This document shows, piece by piece, positions 1 to 9,730 of a stretch of 56,495 nt of DNA. Position numbers and translations under genes: made by a program. Each line of letters opens with the position of its first letter. Positions within the stretch are counted from its first letter, which is position 1. This DNA is from Phycisphaerales bacterium. GTDB lineage: Bacteria; Bacteroidota; Bacteroidia; Chitinophagales; Chitinophagaceae. The notes under the pieces are model-generated. The model was given only the letters and a program-made list of their open reading frames with translations, was not told where the DNA came from and did not search any database. The stretch is from NCBI GenBank assembly GCA_030054025.1, contig JASGCQ010000004.1, forward strand, positions 1 through 56,495. The letters are read 5' to 3'.

Positions 1-52
1 AACCCTGCATTATGACAGATTATGTAAAAACTTCCTACTGCAAAATCTGGGT

Positions 53-1360
53 TTATAAAATTCTTTTTATATCAGCGCCCAGCGCCTGTAATCTTTTATC
101 AATAAACTGGTAGCCTCTGTCAATTTGTTCAATATTTTGAATAGTACTTTTCCCATCGGCACTTAATGCAGCAATCAGCAAAGCTTGTCCAGCTCTGATA
201 TCCGGGCTGCTCATTGTAATACCACGCAAATTTTGTTTTCTACCTAAACCAATTACAGTTGCACGGTGTGGGTCGCATAAAATAATCTGTGCACCCATAT
301 CTATTAATTTATCCGTAAAAAATAACCTGCTTTCAAACATTTTTTGGTGAATTAATACACTACCTCTTGCCTGTGTAGCAACCACTAAAACAATACTTAA
401 TAAATCGGGAGTAAAACCTGGCCATGGGTGATCGTAAATGGTTAACACACTTCCATCAAGAAAAGTTTGTATTTCATAACTATCCTGTTCAGGAATAAAA
501 ATATCATCTCCCTTAATATCAAATTGAATACCTAGCTGCCTGAATTTTTCGGGTATTACACCTAATTCGTTAATACCTGCTCCTTGTATTTTTATTTCAC
601 TCTGGGTCATGGCAGCTAATCCAATAAAACTACCCACTTCAATCATATCAGGCAAAAGCGTATGTGTTGTGCCATGTAGGTTTTCTACTCCTTCAATTGA
701 TAATAAATTACTTCCAATGCCAGCAATTTTTGCACCCATTCTATTCAACATTTTGCATAATTGCTGAACATAGGGTTCACATGCAGCATTATAAATAGTG
801 GTGGTTCCTTCAGCCAAAACAGCTGCCATTACAATATTAGCAGTTCCCGTTACTGAAGGTTCATCCAATAACATAAAACAACCCTTCAATTGTGGTGTGG
901 TTATTTTAAAATAAGTGTTCACGTCATCATACTGAAAAATTGCTCCTAGTTTTTCAAAACCAATTATATGTGTGTCTAATCTTCTTCTGCCAATTTTATC
1001 TCCTCCAGGTTTTGGTATATAGGCTTTTTTATATCTTGCTAACATAGGGCCAGCAATCATTACACTACCTCTTAATTGCCCCCCTTTTTTTCTAAATCCT
1101 TCAGTTGCTAAATAATCTGAATCAACATTAGCTGCATTAAATACAAAAACACCTTCTTCTGGATTTGTGACAGCGACGCCCAAGTCTTGCAATAATTCTA
1201 TTAACAGATTTACATCTACAATATTGGGAATATTAGAAATTGTAACTGTTTCTTTAGTTAATAACACAGCCGCAATTACTTGCAGGGCTTCATTTTTAGC
1301 TCCTTGAGGAATAATGGTACCCTTTAATTTTTTTGCACCTCTTACTTCGAAACTACTCAT
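53..1360 (-). CDS. murA: UDP-N-acetylglucosamine 1-carboxyvinyltransferase (MurA)
   Basis: This cytoplasmic enzyme transfers enolpyruvate from PEP to UDP-GlcNAc, the first committed step of peptidoglycan synthesis. The 435-residue length and the EPSP-synthase-type double-domain sequence fit the family throughout. The active-site loop reads PGGDKIGRRRLDTH (residues 118-131). The catalytic Cys (Cys115 in E. coli) is therefore Asp121 here, a substitution known to give fosfomycin insensitivity in other MurA enzymes. The gene is complete. It is followed upstream in the same direction by greA, whose terminator separates the two. Confidence 0.97.
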   Translation of the reverse strand: MSSFEVRGAKKLKGTIIPQGAKNEALQVIAAVLLTKETVTISNIPNIVDVNLLIELLQDLGVAVTNPEEGVFVFNAANVDSDYLATEGFRKKGGQLRGSVMIAGPMLARYKKAYIPKPGGDKIGRRRLDTHIIGFEKLGAIFQYDDVNTYFKITTPQLKGCFMLLDEPSVTGTANIVMAAVLAEGTTTIYNAACEPYVQQLCKMLNRMGAKIAGIGSNLLSIEGVENLHGTTHTLLPDMIEVGSFIGLAAMTQSEIKIQGAGINELGVIPEKFRQLGIQFDIKGDDIFIPEQDSYEIQTFLDGSVLTIYDHPWPGFTPDLLSIVLVVATQARGSVLIHQKMFESRLFFTDKLIDMGAQIILCDPHRATVIGLGRKQNLRGITMSSPDIRAGQALLIAALSADGKSTIQNIEQIDRGYQFIDKRLQALGADIKRIL

Positions 1361-1413
1361 TATCGTATTAAAATTTATCTTGCTAAGTTATTAGGTTCTT
1401 GATTAAAATAAAA

Positions 1414-1436
1414 AGCCGTTTCATAAAGAAACGGCT
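1414..1436 (-). terminator. Rho-independent terminator of greA
   Basis: A 9-bp perfect stem (AGCCGTTTC / GAAACGGCT) with a 5-nt loop is followed on the minus strand by a T-rich run. It lies just after the greA stop and before murA, so greA is probably transcribed separately from murA. Confidence 0.8.
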
Positions 1437-1457
1437 ATATCTTAAACAAATCATGTA

Positions 1458-1925
1458 TTAAATGGCAATATCTTCTACCTTAAATTTAATGATGCCATTT
1501 GGCGCCTGTACTTCGGCTACTTCTCCTTTAGACTTACCCAATAAGCCTTTACCAATAGGCGATGATGCAGAAATCTTACCGGCTTTTAAGTCGGCTTCTT
1601 TTTCACCTACAATTTGGTAAGTAACCGTTTTTTTGGTGGCCATATTAGTAATGGTAACCTTGGTTAAAATACTAACCCTGCTGGTATCGATAGTACTAGT
1701 ATCCACAATTTTTGCTGTTGCAATTACACCCTCTAGTTGTTTAATTCTTGCTTCAAGCATTCCTTGTGCTTCTTTGGCGCTATCATATTCGGCATTTTCT
1801 TTAAGATCGCCTTTTTCGCGGGCCTCTGCAATGGCTTTGCTTGCAGCCGGCCTGTCGATGGACTTCATTCGTTGAAGTTCCTGTTTCATCTTGTCAAAAG
1901 TTTCCTGTGTTACATATTCGCTCAT
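1458..1925 (-). CDS. greA: Transcription elongation factor GreA
   Basis: GreA binds the RNA polymerase secondary channel and stimulates cleavage of backtracked transcripts. The start was placed at the ATG at 1925 (MSEYVTQETFDKMKQEL). This gives 155 residues, close to the usual GreA length of about 158. The longer upstream reading frame has no family similarity. The N-terminal coiled coil carries the acidic tip region (EAREKGDLKENAEYDSAKE). The C-terminal FKBP-like domain ends with the typical SPIGKGLLGKSKGEVAEVQAP stretch. It is a monocistronic housekeeping gene with its own terminator. Confidence 0.95.
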   Translation of the reverse strand: MSEYVTQETFDKMKQELQRMKSIDRPAASKAIAEAREKGDLKENAEYDSAKEAQGMLEARIKQLEGVIATAKIVDTSTIDTSRVSILTKVTITNMATKKTVTYQIVGEKEADLKAGKISASSPIGKGLLGKSKGEVAEVQAPNGIIKFKVEDIAI

Positions 1926-2218
1926 AACAATCGGTTTAGAAAAGGGAAAAAAAATACAACGCCACTTTTTAGTGCGGCGTTGCAGATAAACAAATTTAAG
2001 GCAAAAATGATAAAACCAACAAGTAAAATGGTTGTTTTTTGCCATTTTTGGGTGTTCAAAAGCTAAAGCAATAGTATTTAAATATCCCATTTATTATAAA
2101 ATTGGTAGCAATTAAAATGCGTATCTAAAATCAAATTAACCTTATTTAACCTTTAACCCATCTTAGTTAACCCTGTTTTTTTTACAGCTGCTATATGTTT
2201 GCTGCAAGAATTAATATT

Positions 2219-5068
2219 ATGAAGAAAATAATTGCTTTACTATGTTCCTTAATTTTTACGCTATCTGTAACTGCCCAAAAAAACAATACTTCCGTTACTG
2301 GTCGGGTATATGATTCCACCATTAAAAAAGGATTGGCTTATGCAACAGTTTCAATCTTGAACGCAAAAGACTCTACTTTATTTTCATTTACTAGGGCTGA
2401 TTCTTCCGGCAATTTTAAATTGAACCAATTGGGCAAAAGCGGCAATTTTATTTTATCTGCATCTTATGTAGGTTATATACCTGTTTGGAAAAATGTAACG
2501 CTCAAAGAAGGTACAAATATTGAAATGGGTGTTTTATCATTAACAGATTTAGCACATGCTACTGATGTTACTGTTACTGCACGTAGACCACCGGTTGAAA
2601 TGAAAAACGATACACTGGAGTTTAATACTGAGAATTTTAAAACAGCTCCCAATGCTGTAGTAGAAGATATGCTAAAACGTTTGCCCGGTGTTACAGTTGA
2701 TAAAGACGGTACCGTAAGGGTAAATGGTCAAGTAGTTAGAACTATAACCGTTAATGGCAGAGAGTTTTTTACAGGCGATCCTAAAATGGCTACAAAAAAT
2801 TTAAATGCAGACTGGGTAGATAAAGTACAAGTGTATGATAAGAAAAGCGACCAGTCTCAGTTTACTGGTTTTGATGATGGTCAAACACAAAAAGCAATCA
2901 ATTTAAAACTTAAAAAAGATAAAGACAATGCCTTATTTGGTAGAGTAACCGCAGGTGCAGGAAATGATAGCCGCTATGAAGGCCAAACCAATATTAATAA
3001 GTTTAAAGGGGATAAGCAGGCTTCTTTAATTGCAATGGGTAATAATACAAATAAACAAGGTTTTACAATAAATGATATTATGAATTTTACTGGCGAATTA
3101 AATCGGGCAATGCGTGGCGCCGCAGGGGGTGGTAGTTCAGTAAATATTCGATTTGGTGCAAGAGAAGATTATGGTTTGCCTGTAACGGGGCAAGGTCAAA
3201 ATCAACAAGGCATTGCAGAAACTTGGGCTGGAGGTATTAATTTGAATGATTTATGGAACAAAAAGAAAACAGATTTTAATGGAAATATTATGTTAAGTGA
3301 TACCCGTTTATTTACAAAAAGAATAAGTGAAAGACAGAATAATATTCCGGGCTTTGATTTAACTACTCGTGATACTTCAATTACACAAAGAAATGGGCAA
3401 CAACAAAAACTAGGCTTTACGATTGATCATAAAATAGATTCTTTTCAATCAATTCGATTTGTTCCACAATTAACTTTTCAGCAAGGCAGCGTTTATAGAC
3501 TTGATACTAATTATTCGTTTAATAAATTTGGCAACGTAAATAATGGTTATACCAGAAATAATAGCACAAGCACTGCAATTAATTTTACTAATTCATTATT
3601 GTACCGCAAAAGATTTAAAACAAAAGGCAGAAGTTTTTCTGCAAGTATTAACTTTGATTATAACAACAGCAAGTTGTCTGATAATTTAAGCACAAATAAT
3701 AGTTTCTTCAAGCCATTGAGGCCAGATTCATTAGCTAGTCAAAACCAACAAAGTACACGTAATGCTATAACTAGAGGTATTGGAACTAATTTAAGTTATA
3801 CTGAGCCAGTAGGAAAAAGGTCTTTATTAGAGTTTGGGGCTTTCTACAATATCAATACAGGCGAAAGCGATAAAGAAACATTTGATTACAATGGGCTTAC
3901 AAAACAATACGATAAAATAAATACCATACTTACCAATAGTTTTACCAATCAATTATATTATGGTGGAGCAAGTGTTGGAATTAGAACAAATATTAAGAAG
4001 TGGAGTTATGGTTTTGGAACTGCATTGCAATCTGCCTTCTTAAGAAGTAATAATATTACACAAACCAGTTTAGTTGAACAAAAATTTACTGATTTATTAC
4101 CCAATGCTAATCTACGTTATAAGTTAACGAATAATACTAGTGTAGGATTATCATATAACACTTCAACCTCACAACCAAATGCAAGGCAATTACAACCTGT
4201 TCCAGATGTAACAAATCCTTTAAATGTATATACTGGTAACCCTGCTCTAAAAAGAACGTATAGCCAAAATTTAAACATAAACTTCTCCAGCTTGAATTTG
4301 TATAAAGGTCAGACCATTTTTGGTTTTGCTGGAATAAACAGAATGGATAATGCAATAACCAGTTCTGATACTGTTTTTGCAAATGGTAGCAGGAGATCAA
4401 CAAGCGTAAACCTAAATGGCATAACAATGATTTTTGCAAACGTAAGTTCTGGCTTTGCAGTAAAGTCGCTTAAAAGCAGGTTAGAATTTGGGCTTGGTCT
4501 TAATAAATCAAAAACGGCCAGCATGTTGAAGGTTTTTCGAGCTAATGGTAGTGATACAAGCGGCAGAAATAATATTACTAATACAACACTTAGTCCTTCA
4601 TTTAATTGGAATTTTTCAATTGAAAACAAAATTGACATTTTTGCTACAAGCCGCCTCAATTTTACTCATGCTGCATACAGCATGCAGCCTGAAATATCTA
4701 ATAATTTCTTGCAACAAGTATATGGTATTGAAATGAATAATTATATACCGGGAGGTGTTGTATTGAACAATAATTTCAGCTATACAATTAACTCAGGCCG
4801 TTCCGATGGGTTTAATCAAAACATCCCTTTCTGGAATGCTTCTGTTGCAAAATCATTTTTAAAGAATAAAAGGGCTGAATTTAAGTTCACTGTTTTTGAT
4901 ATTCTCAATAAGAATATTGGTATTAACCGTACTGCAAACAGCAATTTTATTGAAGACGTTCAATACAATGTTTTACAACGTTACTTCTTGTTAAGCTTCA
5001 CATTTGTTTTAAACAAAGGTGGAAATACTGCAGGCAATAGAGTAATGATCAGAACATTGGGAAATTAG
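2219..5068 (+). CDS. TonB-dependent-receptor-like outer-membrane beta-barrel protein
   Basis: This is a 949-residue outer-membrane protein. It begins with a signal peptide (MKKIIALLCSLIFTLSVTAQ), followed by a carboxypeptidase-regulatory-like domain (about residues 25-110: TSVTGRVYDSTIKKGLAYATVS). Next come a plug-like domain (about 120-230, with VVEDMLKRLPGVTVDKDG) and a long C-terminal barrel rich in alternating aromatic and Asn/Ser strands. This is the architecture of the Bacteroidota 'outer membrane beta-barrel family' related to SusC. The ATG at 2219 was chosen because it starts the signal peptide. No SusD-like partner is adjacent, so the substrate cannot be inferred. Confidence 0.88.
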   Translation: MKKIIALLCSLIFTLSVTAQKNNTSVTGRVYDSTIKKGLAYATVSILNAKDSTLFSFTRADSSGNFKLNQLGKSGNFILSASYVGYIPVWKNVTLKEGTNIEMGVLSLTDLAHATDVTVTARRPPVEMKNDTLEFNTENFKTAPNAVVEDMLKRLPGVTVDKDGTVRVNGQVVRTITVNGREFFTGDPKMATKNLNADWVDKVQVYDKKSDQSQFTGFDDGQTQKAINLKLKKDKDNALFGRVTAGAGNDSRYEGQTNINKFKGDKQASLIAMGNNTNKQGFTINDIMNFTGELNRAMRGAAGGGSSVNIRFGAREDYGLPVTGQGQNQQGIAETWAGGINLNDLWNKKKTDFNGNIMLSDTRLFTKRISERQNNIPGFDLTTRDTSITQRNGQQQKLGFTIDHKIDSFQSIRFVPQLTFQQGSVYRLDTNYSFNKFGNVNNGYTRNNSTSTAINFTNSLLYRKRFKTKGRSFSASINFDYNNSKLSDNLSTNNSFFKPLRPDSLASQNQQSTRNAITRGIGTNLSYTEPVGKRSLLEFGAFYNINTGESDKETFDYNGLTKQYDKINTILTNSFTNQLYYGGASVGIRTNIKKWSYGFGTALQSAFLRSNNITQTSLVEQKFTDLLPNANLRYKLTNNTSVGLSYNTSTSQPNARQLQPVPDVTNPLNVYTGNPALKRTYSQNLNINFSSLNLYKGQTIFGFAGINRMDNAITSSDTVFANGSRRSTSVNLNGITMIFANVSSGFAVKSLKSRLEFGLGLNKSKTASMLKVFRANGSDTSGRNNITNTTLSPSFNWNFSIENKIDIFATSRLNFTHAAYSMQPEISNNFLQQVYGIEMNNYIPGGVVLNNNFSYTINSGRSDGFNQNIPFWNASVAKSFLKNKRAEFKFTVFDILNKNIGINRTANSNFIEDVQYNVLQRYFLLSFTFVLNKGGNTAGNRVMIRTLGN

Positions 5069-5085
5069 TACTTATAGTTTTAGAC

Positions 5086-5115
5086 GTTCCTGCCTTTCTA
5101 GGCGGGAACCTTTAT
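5086..5115 (+). terminator. Terminator after the outer-membrane protein gene
   Basis: A 9-bp stem (GTTCCTGCC / GGCGGGAAC, one G-T pair) with a 6-nt loop is followed by CTTTATTTTT. It lies 17 bp after the stop of the barrel protein and before the next start. Confidence 0.75.
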
Positions 5116-5125
5116 TTTTGGGAAT

Positions 5126-6301
5126 ATGATTATGAAAAAAATAACTGCTATAATACTCACTTACTTTGCAATATTTGCTATACAAGCCCAATCTATAATT
5201 AGTATTCCCTTTGTGCTAGAGGGAGAGCATATGACAATTAAACTGAAAGTAAACAATACTGATAGTTTGTTATTTGTTTTTGATACGGGGGCTTCAACTA
5301 CTGTAATTGATTCTGCAACTGCTGAAGCTATTTCACTAAAAGAAATTTCGAAAACAGGTATTTCAGGCGCAAGTGGAAATGCGAGTTATGCTGTTTGCCA
5401 GCTTGATAGTATTTTGTATAAAGATTTAAAGCTAGTAAATCAACGTGCGGTTAAAGCATCTTTAGCATCACTCTCTCGTTCTCTTGGTACTGAGATCAAT
5501 GGAATTATTGGTGCCGATATTTTGCGTAAGTATGTTACAGAAATAAATTATGATATTGCTTGCATACTTTTATACAAACAGTCTTCGACAGTAGATTTTT
5601 CTAATAAAGGAACTAGCTTACCCCTTAATTTTTCATTGGGTCTCTCTATTCCAACTGTACCAGTTTCAATTGAGCTTCAGAATGGCGAAATAATATCTGG
5701 CGAATTCTTACTGGATAATGGCGCAGGCATTACTACATGTATTAATACTCCGCATGTTAATGATGGGGGATTATTACAAAAAGCAGGCAAGACATTCAAA
5801 TCAAGCAGTAAAGGCTTAAGCAGCAAGTCGGGGAATTATTTAGCTGCAGCTAAATCAATTAGTTTCTCCGGTTATACATTTTCAGATATCCCTTTTATTC
5901 TCGAACAATCTACACAAGGTGTTGTAAGCATGCGTACAGTAAAAGGCTTATTGGGTAATACTATTCTAAAGCGGTTTAACATATTACTTGACTATGCTTC
6001 TCAAAAAGTATATATAAGACCCAATGACTTATTTAGTACTCCATTTCAATTCCCACTAGTTGGTTTTAAGTTAGAAAAAGTAAATAAAGAACTGATAGTA
6101 GCTGACATAAATTTTGAATCTGAAGCCAGTAAATTGGGGATTAAAAATGGTTTTATTCTTACTGCAATTGACGGCAAAAAAAATCTTACCCTAAAGCAGG
6201 CAAGAGAATTACTGGCACTGCCCGGGCTAAAAACAATAGAATTTGTAGATGTAAACAAACAAATTCAAAAGATTGTATTGAAGTTGGAAAGGTTAATTTA
6301 A
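5126..6301 (+). CDS. Retropepsin-like aspartyl protease with C-terminal PDZ domain
   Basis: This is a probable secreted or periplasmic protease of 391 residues. A signal peptide covers about residues 1-22. Two pepsin-type lobes follow: the first active-site motif is DTGAS (residues 53-57), and the second reads LDNGAG (about 196-201), where Asn replaces the usual Thr/Ser after Asp. A PDZ domain (about 310-391, ASKLGIKNGFILTAIDGKKN) closes the protein. The initial Met could also be 5132 (MKKITAI). This protease/PDZ fusion is common in Bacteroidota. The substrate is unknown. Confidence 0.85.
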   Translation: MIMKKITAIILTYFAIFAIQAQSIISIPFVLEGEHMTIKLKVNNTDSLLFVFDTGASTTVIDSATAEAISLKEISKTGISGASGNASYAVCQLDSILYKDLKLVNQRAVKASLASLSRSLGTEINGIIGADILRKYVTEINYDIACILLYKQSSTVDFSNKGTSLPLNFSLGLSIPTVPVSIELQNGEIISGEFLLDNGAGITTCINTPHVNDGGLLQKAGKTFKSSSKGLSSKSGNYLAAAKSISFSGYTFSDIPFILEQSTQGVVSMRTVKGLLGNTILKRFNILLDYASQKVYIRPNDLFSTPFQFPLVGFKLEKVNKELIVADINFESEASKLGIKNGFILTAIDGKKNLTLKQARELLALPGLKTIEFVDVNKQIQKIVLKLERLI

Positions 6302-6374
6302 ACGAGATTCTTTTTTTAAAATTTCAAATTTTGATATCTACCTGAATGGCTGTACATTTCGCAAAATTTTATTA

Positions 6375-7079
6375 ATGCGTTTTATTTTATTAGCAACTGC
6401 TCTTATTGCAACTATTGCAACAGAAGCACAAAAGCCGGCACCTAAAAAATCTGCTACAACTGCGGCGGTAAACCCGTTAAAGAATAATACAGATAGCTGT
6501 AGTTATGGCATAGGCGTTTCAATTTTTTCAAGTTTAAAGCAACAGGGATTAAATAAGCTTAATTTAAATGTTTTGCAGAAGGCATTATCAGATGCATATT
6601 ATGGTAAACCTTCTTTACTAAGTCCCGAGTTAATACAATCTTCGATTACCACTTACATGCAAAAAGCACAAAGTGAAAAAGCAACAAAAGCAAAGCAAGA
6701 AGGCAAGGCATTTTTAGATGCCAATGGCAAACGAAAAAATGTAATTACAATGCCCGAAGGCTGGCAATATGAAGTTATACAACAAGGAAAGGACAGCATT
6801 AGCCCAACAATGGCGAATAGTGTAAAATGCAATTATAGGGGTACGCTACTTAATGGAGAAGAATTTGATGGTTCTGCGAAACATGGCGGACCTATTACTT
6901 TTGCGTTAGGTCAGGTAGTTAGCGGCTGGCAACTTGCTTTACAAAAAATGACCGTTGGCAGCAAATGGAAAATATATTTGCCGTCTGACTTAGCTTATGG
7001 AGATATGGGTAATCCTCCCGTTATTCCGCCCGGTGCTACGCTGATATTTGAATTGGAGTTATTAGAAGTAATTAAATAA
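6375..7079 (+). CDS. FKBP-type peptidyl-prolyl cis-trans isomerase (FkpA-like)
   Basis: This protein catalyses prolyl isomerisation during folding of exported proteins. It is 234 residues long, with an N-terminal signal peptide ending near EAQKPAP. A helical dimerisation region resembling FkpA/Mip (about 40-110, YGIGVSIFSSLKQQGL) precedes a complete FKBP domain (about 145-234). The FKBP signature residues are visible in YRGTLLNGEEFDGS, FALGQVVSGW and LAYGDMGNPPVIPPGATLIF. It is convergent with the neighbouring TPR gene, with a single base between their ends. Confidence 0.93.
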   Translation: MRFILLATALIATIATEAQKPAPKKSATTAAVNPLKNNTDSCSYGIGVSIFSSLKQQGLNKLNLNVLQKALSDAYYGKPSLLSPELIQSSITTYMQKAQSEKATKAKQEGKAFLDANGKRKNVITMPEGWQYEVIQQGKDSISPTMANSVKCNYRGTLLNGEEFDGSAKHGGPITFALGQVVSGWQLALQKMTVGSKWKIYLPSDLAYGDMGNPPVIPPGATLIFELELLEVIK

Positions 7080-7080
7080 T

Positions 7081-7965
7081 TTAACGCCTGTTAATTTGAG
7101 CTTCAGCGGCAATAAACCCAAAGCTGCTCCATTGGTTTCCTGCAAGTATTTTTTTGATAAGCAGATTTGATTTCTCTTTTTGCTGATTCAAATGATAATA
7201 CATAGCAAGTCCAAAAGCAGTGGTAGCATCACTCAAATTATCGTTTTCGGTTTGCAAACCAGCGTATAATTCATCTGCACCCGTATGATTTTTATATAGC
7301 ATTAAAATTTTTAAATAATCACCGCTTTCCAATAAAATTTTATTAGGGTTAATAGTTGCTAATAATTGATTGGCTTTTGCTGATTTTCTTGCTAACTGCA
7401 ACACCAGATTAAGCCAGTTTGCTGTGGCCATATACATGTCATCATTTTTACTCAAAGTCAAACACTTTTCGTAGGTCTTAATAGCTTTTTGGAAGTTTCC
7501 TTTTAGAAAATAAGCTAGACCTAGATGATAATAAATATTGGTTTGCAGCGTACTCGTTGGAATATTTTGTGCATTAGGCATTCCATCAGGTTCAATTTCA
7601 TCTGTCTTTCCCTTAACTAGTTTAGCGGCTTTTTCAAAGTCGGCAATTGCTTTGTCAAAATTACGGATAGTAAGATACCGATGTCCTCTGTGACGATACA
7701 TTCTTGCATCGCTGGGATGTATCACTATCCCTCTTGTAAAAAGATCAATTGCTCCAATATATTCTCCTAAATAGGCTGTTCTTCTTCCTAGCCAGATAAT
7801 TGCGTCTGCATTCGTCGTATCCTTTTGCCATATTTTTTTTGCTGACGCTAATTTTTCTTCCAATGATTTACGAGCAGTTTCGCTCAATACAGGTTTTGTT
7901 ATACTAGTTTGCGCTAGTAGATGATTACTGAGAAGAAAGCAGAAAACAAGAATAAAATATCGCAT
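7081..7965 (-). CDS. Secreted tetratricopeptide-repeat protein
   Basis: This is a 294-residue protein with an N-terminal signal peptide (MRYFILVFCFLLSNHLLAQ). Several TPR units follow: DAIIWLGRRTAYLGEYIGAI, DARMYRHRGHRYLTIRNFDK and IYYHLGLAYFLKGNFQKAIK. It is likely a periplasmic scaffold or binding protein. The sequence gives no clue to partners, and it is transcribed away from purN. Confidence 0.8.
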   Translation of the reverse strand: MRYFILVFCFLLSNHLLAQTSITKPVLSETARKSLEEKLASAKKIWQKDTTNADAIIWLGRRTAYLGEYIGAIDLFTRGIVIHPSDARMYRHRGHRYLTIRNFDKAIADFEKAAKLVKGKTDEIEPDGMPNAQNIPTSTLQTNIYYHLGLAYFLKGNFQKAIKTYEKCLTLSKNDDMYMATANWLNLVLQLARKSAKANQLLATINPNKILLESGDYLKILMLYKNHTGADELYAGLQTENDNLSDATTAFGLAMYYHLNQQKEKSNLLIKKILAGNQWSSFGFIAAEAQINRR

Positions 7966-8007
7966 ATTATTTAATTATAAGTGTAGGGATAGTATTTTCG
8001 CCCTATC

Positions 8008-8577
8008 ATGCAACGTATAGCCATTTTTGCTTCAGGAACCGGAACCAATGCCGATAAAATTATCGCTCATTTTTCAAATAAAAATAAAAATGTTTTGCCT
8101 GCCTTGGTGGTTTGTAATAAACCTGGGGCTGGTGTTATATCCATTGCAGAAAAATGGGGTATTGAAGTTTTGTTAATCGAGAAAGAACAGTTTTTTACAG
8201 GAGATGGTTATGTAAATTTTTTATTGGATAAAAAAATAGATTTTATTGTTTTAGCTGGATTTTTATGGAAAGTTCCTTTAAGCCTGATTGCTGCCTATCC
8301 AGATAAAATTATCAATATCCATCCTGCCCTCTTACCAAAATATGGCGGCAAGGGCATGTATGGCAATCATGTGCACGCCACAGTTATTGCCAATAAAGAA
8401 AAAGAATCTGGCATTACCATTCATTATGTAAATGAAAAATATGATGAGGGTGCAATTATTTTTCAAGCAAAAGCAAATGTTGACTCAAGCGATACACCAG
8501 AAACATTAGCTAGTAAAATTCACCTATTGGAACATGAGCATTTTGCAACTACGATTGAGAATTTATTAAGTCATTAG
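8008..8577 (+). CDS. purN: Phosphoribosylglycinamide formyltransferase
   Basis: PurN transfers a formyl group from 10-formyl-THF to GAR in purine synthesis. The 189-residue length matches the family. Catalytic residues equivalent to E. coli N106/H108/D144 appear as Asn103 and His105 in NIHPALLPKYGG and Asp146 in KYDEGAIIFQ. The N-terminal nucleotide-binding loop is IAIFASGTGTN. Its 3' end overlaps the convergent mnmH end by 29 bp, so antisense interference is possible. Confidence 0.96.
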   Translation: MQRIAIFASGTGTNADKIIAHFSNKNKNVLPALVVCNKPGAGVISIAEKWGIEVLLIEKEQFFTGDGYVNFLLDKKIDFIVLAGFLWKVPLSLIAAYPDKIINIHPALLPKYGGKGMYGNHVHATVIANKEKESGITIHYVNEKYDEGAIIFQAKANVDSSDTPETLASKIHLLEHEHFATTIENLLSH

Positions 8578-9610
8578 AGGTTGACAACAATAGTACGAGA
8601 TTCTTATCGGGTTCAGTTGTAGCGGCCTCAATAGGAAGAATCAAGGAAGAAGGTTTCTCTGCAGAACATTTTTTGTACCATTTATCATAGTACTTCAATA
8701 ATACTTCAAAGCAACTTGGTACATTGTCTTCAAGCAAAAAGTTAATTGCATTTTTAGCCTCCAAGCCGCCCAATCTTTTTTTAATTCGCATAATTGCATT
8801 CAGCAATTTTTCTTTATCAGCCTTACCATATTCTGCTAATACTTGCTTTAGTCTTTCTTCGAATGGTATATCAAAGAAGAAAACCTGTTTTGTTTGTATT
8901 TGCTTTGACAAAATTGTTGGAATATTTACATTACCTATACGTTGACTTTCATTTTCTATCCAAATTGTTTCTGCGTTGCTAGATTGTATTAAGTCGGTAG
9001 CTAATAAATTTTCAAACATTTCCTGTGTGGGTTGTTCAGGCATGCCTATATTACCAAAAGCGGAACCTTTGTGACAAGCCAATGCTTCTAAATCAATAAC
9101 ACTATGCCCATTCTTTTTTAGTGCATGTAACAATTTAGTTTTACCGCAACCAGTATAACCACCAATAATCTTAAATGGATAAGTTTTTGTAAATTGATCT
9201 AATATAAAATTTCGATAGGCTTTATAACCACCTACAAGTGTATATACTTTATACCCATATAGATCAAATAACCAGGCTACGGCTGCACTACGCATACCAC
9301 CCCGCCAACAATGAATCAATATTTTTTTAGGTTGTTCGCCATTTTTCTTAAATAAGGAAAAACCTTCAACCTCATCTACCATTTTCCGCATCTTAATGCC
9401 AAAAAAATCAAGTCCTAATTTTATTGCTATTTGCCTGCTCTCTTGTTTGTATGCTGTACCTACAATCTTTCTTTCCTCATCTGTAAATAAAGGCAGGCTA
9501 ATTGCTTTTGGTATATGTGCATGTTTATACTCACCCGGACTGCGAACATCCAAAACAGGTAAATCAGCATATTTTGTTGCCCAATCGGTAATGCTTATTT
9601 TTTGAATCAT
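8549..9610 (-). CDS. mnmH: tRNA 2-selenouridine synthase (MnmH/SelU)
   Basis: MnmH converts 2-thiouridine to 2-selenouridine at the wobble position of certain tRNAs, through a geranylated intermediate. The 353 residues hold an N-terminal rhodanese domain with active-site Cys101 (HCWRGGMRS). A P-loop domain follows (GGYTGCGKTK, residues 150-159), the hallmark fusion of this family. The start MIQKISITDW leaves no N-terminal excess. Whether selenium is used depends on selD, which is not in this window. Confidence 0.93.
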   Translation of the reverse strand: MIQKISITDWATKYADLPVLDVRSPGEYKHAHIPKAISLPLFTDEERKIVGTAYKQESRQIAIKLGLDFFGIKMRKMVDEVEGFSLFKKNGEQPKKILIHCWRGGMRSAAVAWLFDLYGYKVYTLVGGYKAYRNFILDQFTKTYPFKIIGGYTGCGKTKLLHALKKNGHSVIDLEALACHKGSAFGNIGMPEQPTQEMFENLLATDLIQSSNAETIWIENESQRIGNVNIPTILSKQIQTKQVFFFDIPFEERLKQVLAEYGKADKEKLLNAIMRIKKRLGGLEAKNAINFLLEDNVPSCFEVLLKYYDKWYKKCSAEKPSSLILPIEAATTEPDKNLVLLLSTSNDLINSQS

Positions 9611-9683
9611 TAATTGCTATCAAACATAGTTGCTTTTCTCAAGAATAAAAAGAGATTTACATTACTACACATAATCAAATAAA

Positions 9684-9711
9684 AAAGCAGCAAGTTAAAA
9701 TTTGCTGCTTT
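9684..9711 (-). terminator. Rho-independent terminator downstream of rho
   Basis: A perfect 10-bp stem (AAAGCAGCAA / TTGCTGCTTT) with an 8-nt loop is followed on the minus strand by TTTTTTATTT. It lies 20 bp after the rho stop and before mnmH. Confidence 0.8.
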
Positions 9712-9730
9712 ATAAAAATTGTGTTTAAAA

